From positions 62,001 through 126,000 of the forward strand of contig RPGO01000024.1 of NCBI GenBank assembly GCA_004193545.1: DNA of 64,000 bases, in the 5' to 3' direction. Position numbers and translations under genes: made by a program. This DNA comes from Candidatus Argoarchaeum ethanivorans. Lineage in GTDB: Archaea; Halobacteriota; Methanosarcinia; Methanosarcinales; EX4572-44. The notes below the pieces were generated by a model. It had not been told where the DNA came from. It was given only the letters and a program-made list of their open reading frames with translations, and made no database searches. Within the stretch, counting starts at the first letter, position 1; each line of letters opens with the position of its first letter. Positions 25,505 through 32,932 of this stretch are shown here, piece after piece.

Positions 25505-25840
25505 TCAGAATGCACCGAATCTGCTCCCCGAAATGTCCGATTGATCCAACTTGGAATAAATCGTCACAAGAATGATGTTTTTGGGTGTCCTGAGGTGGTA
25601 GATCATACGATAGCCAGAGCGTTTACCTTTTTGGATATCACTATTGCGAACACGTACCTTGAAGATAGTATAGCGCGTTCTTGGCACTTGGTCACCCATG
25701 ACCTCACCTGCCTGAAGTTGGTCAATTGCCGGCTGAACGTCAGAGCGAATGTGCCGGTACTTCTTTGCAAGCGCTCGCGAATTACGCTTGAATTCTTGGG
25801 TATACTCAACCTGCACCGATTCGGCTGGCTCACTTGGCAT
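25505..25840 (-). CDS. RelE/ParE-family toxin
   Basis: Type II toxin of the RelE superfamily. The product (111 aa) carries the recognisable YTIFKVRVRNSDIQKGKRSG segment and the end IILVTIYSKLDQSDI. It overlaps its antitoxin frame by 11 bp, the normal operon layout. The antitoxin carries an in-frame TAG, so toxin expression, if any, would lack a full-length antidote. Composition and family resemble bacterial, especially cyanobacterial, modules, pointing to transfer. It sits as a cassette behind the attC-like site at 26078-26193. Confidence 0.75.
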   Translation of the reverse strand: MPSEPAESVQVEYTQEFKRNSRALAKKYRHIRSDVQPAIDQLQAGEVMGDQVPRTRYTIFKVRVRNSDIQKGKRSGYRMIYHLRTPKNIILVTIYSKLDQSDISGSRFGAF

Positions 25841-26048
25841 CGATGTTATCCCACAATTCAGGTACAGGTCGTGTTTCGCCTGCCATCGTTTCTTTCCAAC
25901 CCTGGCGGAAGCTATCCTATGCTGGCTTTAACACCACACTTTCACGAAACAATTGGACAATCTGAAGCAGATTTGGCAGATATTCTTGTGGCGTCTCTTT
26001 GATTTCACGAATTAACTGTTTTTCGTAGACAGAAATTTCAGATGACAT
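25830..26048 (-). pseudogene. Antitoxin gene interrupted by a TAG codon
   Basis: The frame from ATG 26048 reads MSSEISVYEKQLIREIKETP through VVLKPA, then TAG (25919-25917), then continues uninterrupted as DSFRQGWKETMAGETRPVPE LWDNIDAK to a TGA. The family normally has glutamate at the TAG position, so a single base change explains it. The 3' end overlaps the toxin ATG by 11 bp. The shortened product would be 43 aa. AAGGAGAAG lies just upstream as a ribosome site. Confidence 0.75.
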
Positions 26049-26077
26049 GATCGCTTCTCCTTCTAATTGTGCATTTC

Positions 26078-26193
26078 ATCTAACTGGTATTTGGGTTTTT
26101 TTGGGTGTGTTTGCGAAGCTTGCTCTTTCTGGCGAGTGTAAAGCTAAGGCGTACGCTCTTAAATGTAGCGCAGCCGTATGTCCGCTGTTATAC
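26078..26193 (-). repeat. attC-like recombination site
   Basis: This 116-bp site on the minus strand begins GTATAAC-AGCGGACATACGG and ends GTTAGAT (26084-26078), fitting the integron core-site patterns with one mismatch. The interior is partly self-complementary. It lies between the membrane-protein gene (ends 26213) and the toxin-antitoxin start (26048), exactly at a would-be cassette boundary. Confidence 0.55.
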
Positions 26194-26212
26194 GCAGTCT
26201 GCAAATTGCCAT

Positions 26213-26818
26213 TTAACTTTGTTTCATAGCCAATTCAATCAATAGAAGAAATACCCCGGTAATACAAAAAAAGACAATAACTAATTCTATAAAAACGCCA
26301 TTGAATGGGGTTATAGCCATAAGGATACCCATCGTTGCACAAAATACTCCAAACAACATGCTAAATTTGGCATTACTAAGCTTGGCAATCCCGAAGAATA
26401 TTCCTCCTGCCATTAGAAGAGTAATAGCATATTCACTAAGTTTAAATACATAGTCGATACCTGCTATTGCTAAGGAAAGGACTCCAAAGGATATAATAAG
26501 CAAACCTAAAGATTCCGAGATTTCCTTCTTCTGTTCATACGTTATTGTTTTATAGCAAAGCTCGTAACCGGCGATAATTTCAACCATTCCGAAAAAATAT
26601 ATCCAAATACCAAGGATGGAGAATAAAACTCCCAGCCATAATAGCACTAATTTATCCGTAATGATTATGGCTAAAATAAATATTAGAACAAGTATGATTG
26701 CTACTATATTCCCACTGACCAATTTTTTGGTAGAACACTCTTCATTTTTGAAGTAAATTCCTAAAGTTATGAACAACAAACCAATTAATAGCGCAATTGT
26801 TACAATTGTAATGTCCAT
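26213..26818 (-). CDS. Small polytopic membrane protein of unknown function
   Basis: Not recognised. The 201-aa product is highly hydrophobic with about six to seven predicted transmembrane segments, short loops and few charges apart from a central stretch near residues 85-92 (TYEQKKEISES). It starts with an ATG at 26818. It is the first gene after the attI-like site at 26911 and is followed by an attC-like site, so it is a cassette candidate. No catalytic motif is visible. Confidence 0.6.
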   Translation of the reverse strand: MDITIVTIALLIGLLFITLGIYFKNEECSTKKLVSGNIVAIILVLIFILAIIITDKLVLLWLGVLFSILGIWIYFFGMVEIIAGYELCYKTITYEQKKEISESLGLLIISFGVLSLAIAGIDYVFKLSEYAITLLMAGGIFFGIAKLSNAKFSMLFGVFCATMGILMAITPFNGVFIELVIVFFCITGVFLLLIELAMKQS

Positions 26819-26910
26819 ATTCTATCCCTCAGATTTTTACCCGCCCTTATCGCGTTTACTTTCCTTTTTCGTGAAATTTCGGATATTTTGATATTATCAA
26901 AACATATTGC

Positions 26911-26935
26911 GTATAACTCGTTGATATCCAAACTT
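26911..26935 (-). other. attI-like site at the end of the recombinase relic
   Basis: Plus-strand GTATAACTCGTTGATATCCA followed by AACTT starts the non-coding DNA directly after the recombinase stop. It aligns with 16135-16158. On the minus strand it ends GTTATACGCAAT, the same extension as the attC-like site at 15039. Confidence 0.5.
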
Positions 26936-27315
26936 ATGTGCGTCTATACCATAAATTGTCTGAATAGTCTTGATCATTTCTTACTTCCTTTTTCATGATT
27001 AAATCAAGTGGATTCTGTATACGACTTAAATCTTTATTACTGACGTGAATATATATTTCTGTCGTCTTGTTACTCTTATGTCCCAATAGATCCTGTATAT
27101 ATCTTGAATCTACCCCGCTTTCTAACAGATGCATGGCGAAGCTGTGTCTGGGACTGTGAATGGAAACGTCTTTTGTTACTCCAGCACGTCTCACAGCATT
27201 ATCAAATATTTTCTCTACACTTCGAACCGTTAAGTGAGAGTTCTCATTTTTTCAATGGAAAAGCCATTTCTCTGGTTGATAAGATTTTAAATGCAGATTT
27301 AGCGTAAAAATTGGA
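26934..27315 (-). pseudogene. Tyrosine recombinase (integrase) relic, C-terminal half
   Basis: The frame reads LKSYQPEKWLF, an in-frame TGA at 27254-27252, then ENSHLTVRSVEKIFDNAVRR followed by the catalytic box HSPRHSFAMHLL (H-x-x-R), LLGHKS (H) and TTEIYIHVSNKDLSRIQNPL (nucleophile Y and a PLD tail). These are the second half of the catalytic set of tyrosine recombinases; the N-terminal DNA-binding part and first arginine are absent. The end resembles integron-type and Xer-like integrases. It is immediately followed by an attI-like site and cassette-like genes. Confidence 0.75.
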
Positions 27316-27384
27316 GTGTGAATAAACTCTGTTTCTCCACATTGACCGATGGGGTCGCGCGTTGTAGGCGGCGGATGTATCTGA

Positions 27385-27597
27385 TTACCTTTTTCGGGCT
27401 TTGCAAAGTCCACACTGGGCAAAGTTATAATCCTGTGAATAGAGGCTGGACGTCTCACGCCATTCGTCTTTGTTCGAATATTTTTTAAACTTCCGAACTT
27501 TTATAAATGGTGCAATTTCTTCTTGCATCTTCTGAAGATGTTCTCTCGCTTCACGGAAACGCCTTTGCATTTCTTTGGGGGGGGTTTGTTTCTTCAT
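27385..27597 (-). CDS. Small hypothetical protein
   Basis: A 70-residue frame with a helical, charged N-terminus (MQRRFREAREHLQKMQEEIA) and a conserved-looking RKFKKYSNKDEWRETSSLYS stretch. Similar short proteins occur as hypotheticals in bacteria, as I recall. The last ~12 residues may be a read-on tail from adjoining disrupted DNA. Function is unknown. Confidence 0.4.
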   Translation of the reverse strand: MKKQTPPKEMQRRFREAREHLQKMQEEIAPFIKVRKFKKYSNKDEWRETSSLYSQDYNFAQCGLCKARKR

Positions 27598-27831
27598 TCA
27601 TTTTTTTCCACCTTACCCGCAACAGTAAATGAATGATCCCTGCTCTCAATGCATTTTGCAGCTTTTGTTGACACAAAGTTACTCGTTCGGATATACAACT
27701 CATAAACTAGTGTCTCAGCAACTTAATTTTTAGACAAAGTTTATAAACCTGTGAGTCCAACCATATTCTATGGAAAAAATAAAACTTACAGAGAAAGAGG
27801 TGGAGTATCTCAACGATTTCGTGAAAATGGG

Positions 27832-28774
27832 AAAAACGGATTCGAAAGGCAAATCCAAAAGGAAGGATTATCAAAATACTGGATAACTTTAGTTCTCACA
27901 AGGCAAAAATAGTAACAGGAATGTGCGGAGAATCTGGATATTGTAATTTGAAAAATTCCTTCCTACATATTCCGATCTCAATCCACCATATCCGGAAAGA
28001 TGCAAAGAGGGAGATTTCAAAAACGTTCATAAAAAAATTGAATGTATTGAGCTGCGTAATATCAAAGATGTTCTTTGAATGTTCAAAGAAATTCAAGTTA
28101 CGCTAAATCATGGATTAATAACGCCACACATTCAAAAGTCCTAAAGGTTGGGTGTTTGACTATAATCGCTAAGCTGCAGTGGTGCTGCATAATTGAGATC
28201 AGTTTCGCCGTTTTCCATTTAATTTAACTCCTAAAACCGAAGATATATATTATTCGTTATACACCCTAAACTGTAGAGGATGCTCGAAGAGCCAAAGAGG
28301 GAAATCCTCACGTTCGTTTCAGAGGGAGCTCATAGCAACTTAGGGCTTTTCCCCTAATCAAGAGGTACTATGGCCTCTGAATTTCAACAGAAGATTGAAC
28401 TCGAATAAAATATCTGAAAAGATTATTGTGGCAGGGATACCGGAAAGCGCTTATGAGGCAAGTTTTACCGTTAGAACTCTCAAAAACGATGCCTTAAAGT
28501 CCTGTCACAGGTTGAGTTTCCTGTAGTTTATGACGCCAACTGCTTTCATACCAAACTAAGCGGAGCCATGAACTTCATTAATTAATCTTAATCGTGACGC
28601 TCCTTAAGGATGGAATAACACGCAGGATCAATTAAAAACTTTCTGTGTACTCGCGGTTGAATTATACTGACTTTATCGGACTGCAATTTTTGTCTGGAAA
28701 TTAAATTGCTGCAACAATAGGTATCGCTCTCTCGATGTCGATTTAGCGTGTATTTTTGGCGAAATATACTCAAA
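27832..28774 (+). repeat. Left arm of a ~0.95-kb inverted repeat
   Basis: This segment matches the reverse complement of 30052-31004 with scattered substitutions and indels. It contains, in order, part of the IS630-A second transposase frame (27834-28130, frame broken), the IS end, and the 3' end of a group II intron (28213-28380). A further ~400 bp with no recognised gene follows. Confidence 0.8.
28213..28380 (+). mobile_element. 5'-truncated group II intron 3' end
   Basis: The last codons of an intron reverse-transcriptase frame are followed by a domain V-like hairpin at 28289-28320 (GAGCC...GAAA...GTTTC) and a domain VI-like hairpin to about 28379. It aligns with 45600-45776 of the complete intron. 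All upstream intron sequence is missing. Confidence 0.7.
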
Positions 28775-28864
28775 GACAGCGTGGACCAGGAGACGGAATG
28801 ACGATGAAAAGAAAATCAACTGGGGGTTTACGAGTGAGAATGCTAACGAGAAATTGTCCAAGCA

Positions 28865-29689
28865 TTATGTATAAGAACTAAATTGTCGAGACACTAGCTT
28901 CCAAAAGTCGTCGGTCACATCTTTTTGTTCTATATTCAGGCCACACCTCGATGTCTCTTCTCCACAAATGGCTCTGCCATGTGTTTTTGTACGTTCTGGA
29001 GTTAGAAATATTTTTATACTTTCACTTATATTCTCATTAGACCTGCCTTTCATCATACCCGAAGCAAGAGTTCTTATTGCAATGTCTTCTGATAAGGACA
29101 ATGCTGCTCTAAATTCTTTTATTTCCCTCTCATCATAACGTTCTAACTGTTGCAAATATGGCTCCAAATTTCCTTTTTCTTTTACAGCCTTTGAAAATAA
29201 GTCGTCATAGCTTTCAACAACATTATAGGCAGAAAACCATCGCATATCATCATTTTTAGACATGGGCAACTGTGGATCAATAGGACCCAGTTCAGAAGTT
29301 GCACCAAGGATTATCTTACTTGCTCCAAAACATATCATGGTAGCAGCAGGTTTTGCTTTACTTGGTACAATAGCCCAATAATCACCGGTTTCGCTATAAC
29401 TCCTACAAACATTGACGATCCGTTCAGCAGCAAGACCATCACCGCCAGGGGAATTTATGAATAAAACCAAACCATTTGATAAATCCATCTTTTGAAGAAC
29501 CCCTTCCAGCATATCAGCATCGCTATCTTCGATCATAACTGGAAATCTGAAACTGGTGAAAAATGACACGACCGGTCTCTTCAGTTCCTTTTCTAACTCA
29601 ATAAAAATCCTTTTTCGAGTTTCGTGGCCTTGATTTTGTTCGGTCATGACTTGTTGTATAACCGGTTCTAATTCTTTTTCTGCCATCAA
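28865..29689 (-). CDS. SDH/ClpP-like serine protease family protein, C-terminus altered by IS
   Basis: Belongs to the serine dehydrogenase proteinase (SppA/ClpP-fold) family. The oxyanion-loop NSPGGDGLAAERIV at residues 79-92 and SELGPIDPQ at residues 132-140 are clear. The position that normally holds the nucleophile serine (KSAAT) reads KPAAT, with proline at residue 114, so the enzyme may be inactive. The final ~10 residues are encoded by the terminal repeat of the adjacent IS630-type element, which therefore truncated the original C-terminus after DFWKL. Predicted cytoplasmic; no signal peptide is visible. Confidence 0.75.
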   Translation of the reverse strand: MMAEKELEPVIQQVMTEQNQGHETRKRIFIELEKELKRPVVSFFTSFRFPVMIEDSDADMLEGVLQKMDLSNGLVLFINSPGGDGLAAERIVNVCRSYSETGDYWAIVPSKAKPAATMICFGASKIILGATSELGPIDPQLPMSKNDDMRWFSAYNVVESYDDLFSKAVKEKGNLEPYLQQLERYDEREIKEFRAALSLSEDIAIRTLASGMMKGRSNENISESIKIFLTPERTKTHGRAICGEETSRCGLNIEQKDVTDDFWKLVSRQFSSYT

Positions 29690-29898
29690 CTACACCCCCT
29701 ACATTAAAAGAATATAAGCCTTTTCAGTCTAAAAGGTTTCGTATATTCTCATTTTCAATCCACCCCATAAAATTCTCTCGATCACCCAATTCACACACGA
29801 CCCTCATATTCGCGATGCCATCGTGATAGTCTCCCGAAGCCACTAAACCCCGTACTTATAGGTACAAGGCTTGTTAGCGTTTTTGGCGTATAAAGGTT

Positions 29899-30053
29899 TC
29901 ATTTTATTTTGTCTTGTGCAGAGATATATCTCTCAACAACCTCCCAAAAGTGTTCTACCGAGCCGTGATAACATCCGTTAGCCCAATATGTGATCAGGGC
30001 ACCATTCCTCCAGATGTGGAAAGTGTTGTCTCAATATTCTACTGCTTCTACCT
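29899..30053 (-). pseudogene. Decayed reading-frame fragment
   Basis: The minus-strand frame reads VEAVEY, a TGA, then DNTFHIWRNGALITYWANGC followed by YHGSVEHFWEVVERYISAQD. The composition is clearly protein-like, but I do not recognise the family. It ends at a TGA (29901-29899) and is cut off upstream at the start of the inverted-repeat arm. Confidence 0.35.
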
Positions 30054-31004
30054 TTGAGTATATTTCGCCAAAAAATACACGCTAATCGACATCGAGCGAT
30101 ACCTATTGTTGCAGCAATTTAATTTCCAGACAAAAATTGCAGTCCGATAAAGTCAGTATAATTCAACCACAGAGTACACAGAAAGTTTTAATTGATCCTG
30201 CGTGTTATTCCATCCTTAAGGAGCGTCACATTAAGATTAATTAGCAGTTCATGGCGTTTTCCGCTTAGTTTGAGGTATGAAAGCAGTTGTCATAAACTAC
30301 AGGAAACTCAACCTGTGACAGGACTTTAAGGCATCGTTTTTGAGAGTTCCTAACGGTAAAACTTGCCTCATAAGCGCTTTCCGGTAATCCCTGCCACAAT
30401 AATCTTTTCAGATATTTTATTCGAGTTCAATCTTCTGTTAAGTAGAGCCCATAGTACACCTCTTGATTAGGGGAAAAGCCCCTAAGTTGCTATGAGCTCC
30501 CTCACAGAACCGAACGTGAGGATTTCCCTCATTTGGCTCTTCAGAAGCACATCCTCTACGGATTTAGGGTGTATAACGAATAATATATCTTCGGTTTTAG
30601 GAGTTAGATTAAATAAGAGAAAACGGCGAAACTGATCTCAATTGTAGCTTTCCCTCTGGCTGCGCCGATTATAGTCAAACACCCAACCTTTAGGACTTTT
30701 GAATGTGTGGCGCAAATTTATTAATCCATGATTTAGCGTAACTTAATTTCTTTGAACATTCAAAGAACATCTTTGATATTACGCGCTTCAATACATTCAA
30801 TTTTTTTATGAACGTTTTTGAAATCTCCCTCTTTGCATCTTTCCGGATATATTCAATTGGATTGAGATCCGGAGAATATGTAGGAAGGTACACAAGTACA
30901 ATATCCAGATTCTCCGCACATTCCTGTACTATTTTTGCCTTGTGAGAACTAAAGTTATCCAGTATTGTGATAATCCTTCCTTTTGGATTTGCCTTTCGAA
31001 TCCG
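30052..31004 (-). repeat. Right arm of a ~0.95-kb inverted repeat
   Basis: Reverse-complement partner of 27832-28774. It includes the 3' half of IS630-A (an intact copy here), a group II intron 3' end at 30442-30618, and ~390 bp of shared DNA with no gene. The two arms enclose the SDH-like gene and its upstream region. Confidence 0.8.
30442..30618 (-). mobile_element. 5'-truncated group II intron 3' end, second copy
   Basis: On the minus strand, reverse-transcriptase tail codons are followed by a well-formed domain V at 30539-30507 (GAGCC...GAAA...GGTTC, retaining the AGC triad). A domain VI then ends in CTCTAC at 30442. It is better preserved than the copy at 28213. Confidence 0.75.
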
Positions 31005-31226
31005 TTTTAAGAAACATCGGATATCCTCCTTTTTTGAACGCCTACGAAAACCAATAACTGATCGTCCATTTATTGGATAAAAACCAAAGGTATTTGCCCT
31101 AAGTTTACTGGTATTTTTATAGATGATAGGTTTTCCAAATGACCAGCGCTTTTGAGTATTGGATGTTGTTTGTGGGGATGATTCGTCAAAAAATCCCATT
31201 ATATCTTTATCAGTTACTTCTGGCAA
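30690..31226 (-). CDS. IS630-family transposase, DDE domain (second frame)
   Basis: Carries the DDE catalytic triad of the IS630/Tc1 superfamily: first D in MGFFDESS near residue 14, second in TILDNFSSHK near residue 90, and E in SPDLNPIEYI near residue 123. It lacks a DNA-binding domain, which is encoded by the first frame. The frames overlap at a run of seven A residues in the message (minus strand near 31229-31235). A -1 slip there would join ...LKK to RLPEVTD, giving a normal full-length transposase. Confidence 0.85.
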   Translation of the reverse strand: MPEVTDKDIMGFFDESSPQTTSNTQKRWSFGKPIIYKNTSKLRANTFGFYPINGRSVIGFRRRSKKEDIRCFLKRIRKANPKGRIITILDNFSSHKAKIVQECAENLDIVLVYLPTYSPDLNPIEYIRKDAKREISKTFIKKLNVLKRVISKMFFECSKKLSYAKSWINKFAPHIQKS

Positions 31227-31705
31227 TCTTTTTTTAAAATATACTCTGCATCTTTTGGTTTTCGATAATCGAATGAATATGGCTTAGCATAGTTCATTCC
31301 AAATCCACCTAATATTATACGAATCTGTTTTGCACTATATTCTACACCAAATTTCTTGGAAATTAACAGTTGTGCACCTTTCGTTGTCCAATTGCCACCA
31401 TCTTCAAGAATCTTTTTTAATTTCTCCTTCTGAGAAGCTGTTAGTTTTGATGGTCGGCCACCAGCAAATTTTGGTATGATGCCATCATATCCCTCTTCAT
31501 TCCATCGTTCTTGCCAAATATAACCTGTGTTCTTGCTGACACCAACAAAATCTGAAGCCACTTCAACACTTTTATCATTGTATCTATGCTTGATAAAATA
31601 TAGCCTCCTCAACACCGTTGTATCCTTCTCAAGATGTTTGATGCGTTTGGACAACTCTTGAACCGTCAGATGTCTCTTTATTTGAATTTGTTCTGTTTTT
31701 ACCAT
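31214..31705 (-). CDS. IS630-family transposase, helix-turn-helix part (first frame)
   Basis: A 163-aa N-terminal half with a winged-helix/homeodomain-like region (VEVASDFVGVSKNTGYIWQE) and the connector AGGRPSKLTASQKEKL typical of IS630 transposases. It ends 13 bp into the DDE frame after a run of seven A residues, consistent with programmed -1 frameshifting. An ATG at 31705 follows the terminal repeat. Confidence 0.82.
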   Translation of the reverse strand: MVKTEQIQIKRHLTVQELSKRIKHLEKDTTVLRRLYFIKHRYNDKSVEVASDFVGVSKNTGYIWQERWNEEGYDGIIPKFAGGRPSKLTASQKEKLKKILEDGGNWTTKGAQLLISKKFGVEYSAKQIRIILGGFGMNYAKPYSFDYRKPKDAEYILKKDCQK

Positions 31706-31731
31706 GGTCCGGTGTATGGCATCTATATGTC

Positions 31732-32115
31732 TTAAATGTTTGGTTCGTGACTATAATGAAGTCTGTGCTCTTTACACGCGTTCTCATCGGTTGCTTCCAT
31801 AAGCCGTCCCTGCCGCCATGCCTCGATTACATCGCGTACCGTGCCTTGTGCACCAACGAAGACATCGATGCCGGCCTCTTCGAATAGATGGACTGCTCTT
31901 GGTCCTAGCCCGGAGCAGAGCATCACATGAGTGCCCGTTTTTGATATAAACTCTGGCGGCAATCCGGCACCCCCCATGTGTTCGCCGGTATTTGGAATTA
32001 CCGTAACCTCGTTTGTGTCGATATCTACGATGGTGTATGTTGGAACTCTGCCGAAATGCTGACCCACGAAATCATCGATGCCACCGTTTTCTGTAGTTGG
32101 AATGCATACTTTCAT
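31732..32115 (-). CDS. NifX/NafY-like (dinitrogenase FeMo-cofactor biosynthesis) family protein
   Basis: Small RNase-H-fold domain protein of the NifX/NifB-C/YedF-neighbour type. Common in anaerobic archaea, such proteins bind metal clusters and are not diagnostic of nitrogen fixation. It starts KVCIPTTENGGIDDFVGQHF after the ATG at 32115, with GTGAAG-type ribosome site just upstream. The cysteine/histidine end (ACKEHRLH) is typical of the family, but the last residues (YSHEPNI) come from the terminal repeat of the adjacent IS630 element, so the natural C-terminus was replaced. Confidence 0.8.
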   Translation of the reverse strand: MKVCIPTTENGGIDDFVGQHFGRVPTYTIVDIDTNEVTVIPNTGEHMGGAGLPPEFISKTGTHVMLCSGLGPRAVHLFEEAGIDVFVGAQGTVRDVIEAWRQGRLMEATDENACKEHRLHYSHEPNI

Positions 32116-32386
32116 TTTTTCTTCACCTTTGTTTATCTTATGTAGTTTGTTTGTTAATTTCAAATTTAGAGATTTTTTCTATTCTTCCGGAATTTGGATT
32201 TTGGAAAACCACAGGTGCTATACAGACCACAAAGGGACATAAGCTTTCGCAGCGAGGTTACCCGAGTACGGGAAGTGGCAGCTGCAATGACGATCTGTGG
32301 TTCATGTGCCGTCCTTCCCACTTGCTATTCATATAACCATCGCTGTATCATTCCCGACTCATTCATAGTTCCTGTTGGTTTAATGA

Positions 32387-32929
32387 TTAATATCCCATCA
32401 TCGTAGTTGCATTACTATTTTTATCCCAATGGTATTTAATCTGTTCTGTGTGAGTTACTATATCTGCCATTTCTATTATTCTATCCCCCGATCTCTTCCA
32501 CTGAGAATGATTGCAGTACAGCCTCTTTTCCAGTAATTCCAAAACATCGTCTTCTGTTAAAAGCCCGAATTTTACTGCATATAATATCTCGTCCAGGACC
32601 AGAAGGTCAGTTTGTTTTTCATCCAACACTCTGTTAGCGATTTTCAAACCCTCTTTAGCATTTTTGAGATGTGCTTTTCTTGATTCCCTGTCCAAAAAAA
32701 CAGGAGGTCCACAAAGATACATCTGGATGTTATCAACATGTTTTAGAAACTGATATTCTCCAGTAGTTTGTCTCCCCTTCATAAACTGTAATATCACTAC
32801 TTTTTTATTATGGCCAAGCATTCGTATAGCATGACCAATAGAAGCAGATGTCTTCCCTTCACCCTTCCCATAATAAACGATGATTTTTCCTTCAGCTGCC
32901 GAATTCATAACCATGTACATTCTGTTCAT
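32387..32929 (-). CDS. cobA: Cob(I)alamin adenosyltransferase, CobA/BtuR type
   Basis: Transfers adenosyl from ATP to cob(I)alamin, making coenzyme B12. The unusual P-loop GKGEGKTSA is at residues 21-29, and LLVLDEILYAV is near residue 108. The conserved LTGR-type motif is not in the main frame: there the protein reads HSQWKRSGDR near residue 147, but the next frame over the same bases reads IILSGRDR. This implies two compensating small indels (about 32480-32510). The mutated stretch may affect activity, or it may be a sequence error. The gene lies 3 bp after the ligase stop, so the two may be co-transcribed. Confidence 0.83.
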   Translation of the reverse strand: MNRMYMVMNSAAEGKIIVYYGKGEGKTSASIGHAIRMLGHNKKVVILQFMKGRQTTGEYQFLKHVDNIQMYLCGPPVFLDRESRKAHLKNAKEGLKIANRVLDEKQTDLLVLDEILYAVKFGLLTEDDVLELLEKRLYCNHSQWKRSGDRIIEMADIVTHTEQIKYHWDKNSNATTMMGY

Positions 32930-32932
32930 TTT

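Larger units (their letters stand above)
27709..28886 (+). mobile_element. Chimeric IS630-type element with replaced interior
   Basis: Both ends match the element at 45817-46991. The left 27715-27831 corresponds to 45821-45937, and the right 28775-28880 to 46871-46976. Terminal repeats begin TAGTGTCTCAGCAACTTAAT and, at the other end, TAGTGTCTCGACAATTTAGT, flanked by TA. The 933-bp interior is replaced by 943 bp (27832-28774) that is the inverted counterpart of 30052-31004. Confidence 0.75.
30668..31757 (-). mobile_element. IS630-family insertion sequence, two-frame type
   Basis: An element of about 1.09 kb bounded by terminal repeats sharing ATTATAGTC (left ATTATAGTCAAACACCCAAC, right inverted ATTATAGTCACGAACCAAAC). 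It holds two overlapping frames (31214-31705 and 30690-31226). Its right end lies inside the 3' end of a NifX-like gene. Confidence 0.8.

Noticed and set aside
25830-26048. TAG in the antitoxin, and TAG after KNYN in the intron reverse transcriptase, as possible pyrrolysine codons
   Set aside because: TAG is used as the ordinary terminator of many intact genes here (prenyl synthase, MFS transporter, argF and others), and the replaced residues would be glutamate and tryptophan. Simple point mutations explain both.
28254-28260. GTTATAC in the intron remnants as another att-like core site
   Set aside because: It lies inside the conserved reverse-transcriptase tail of every intron copy and has no partner core site, so it is coincidental.
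31214-31235. Frame break in the IS630-A transposase as a disabling mutation
   Set aside because: The overlap with a run of seven A residues and a correct -1 continuation is the normal programmed-frameshift layout of this IS type, so I keep it as functional.
32164-32386. Possible cobalamin riboswitch near cobA
   Set aside because: The region is downstream of cobA, not upstream, and the conserved B12-box pattern was not found in the correct order on either strand.
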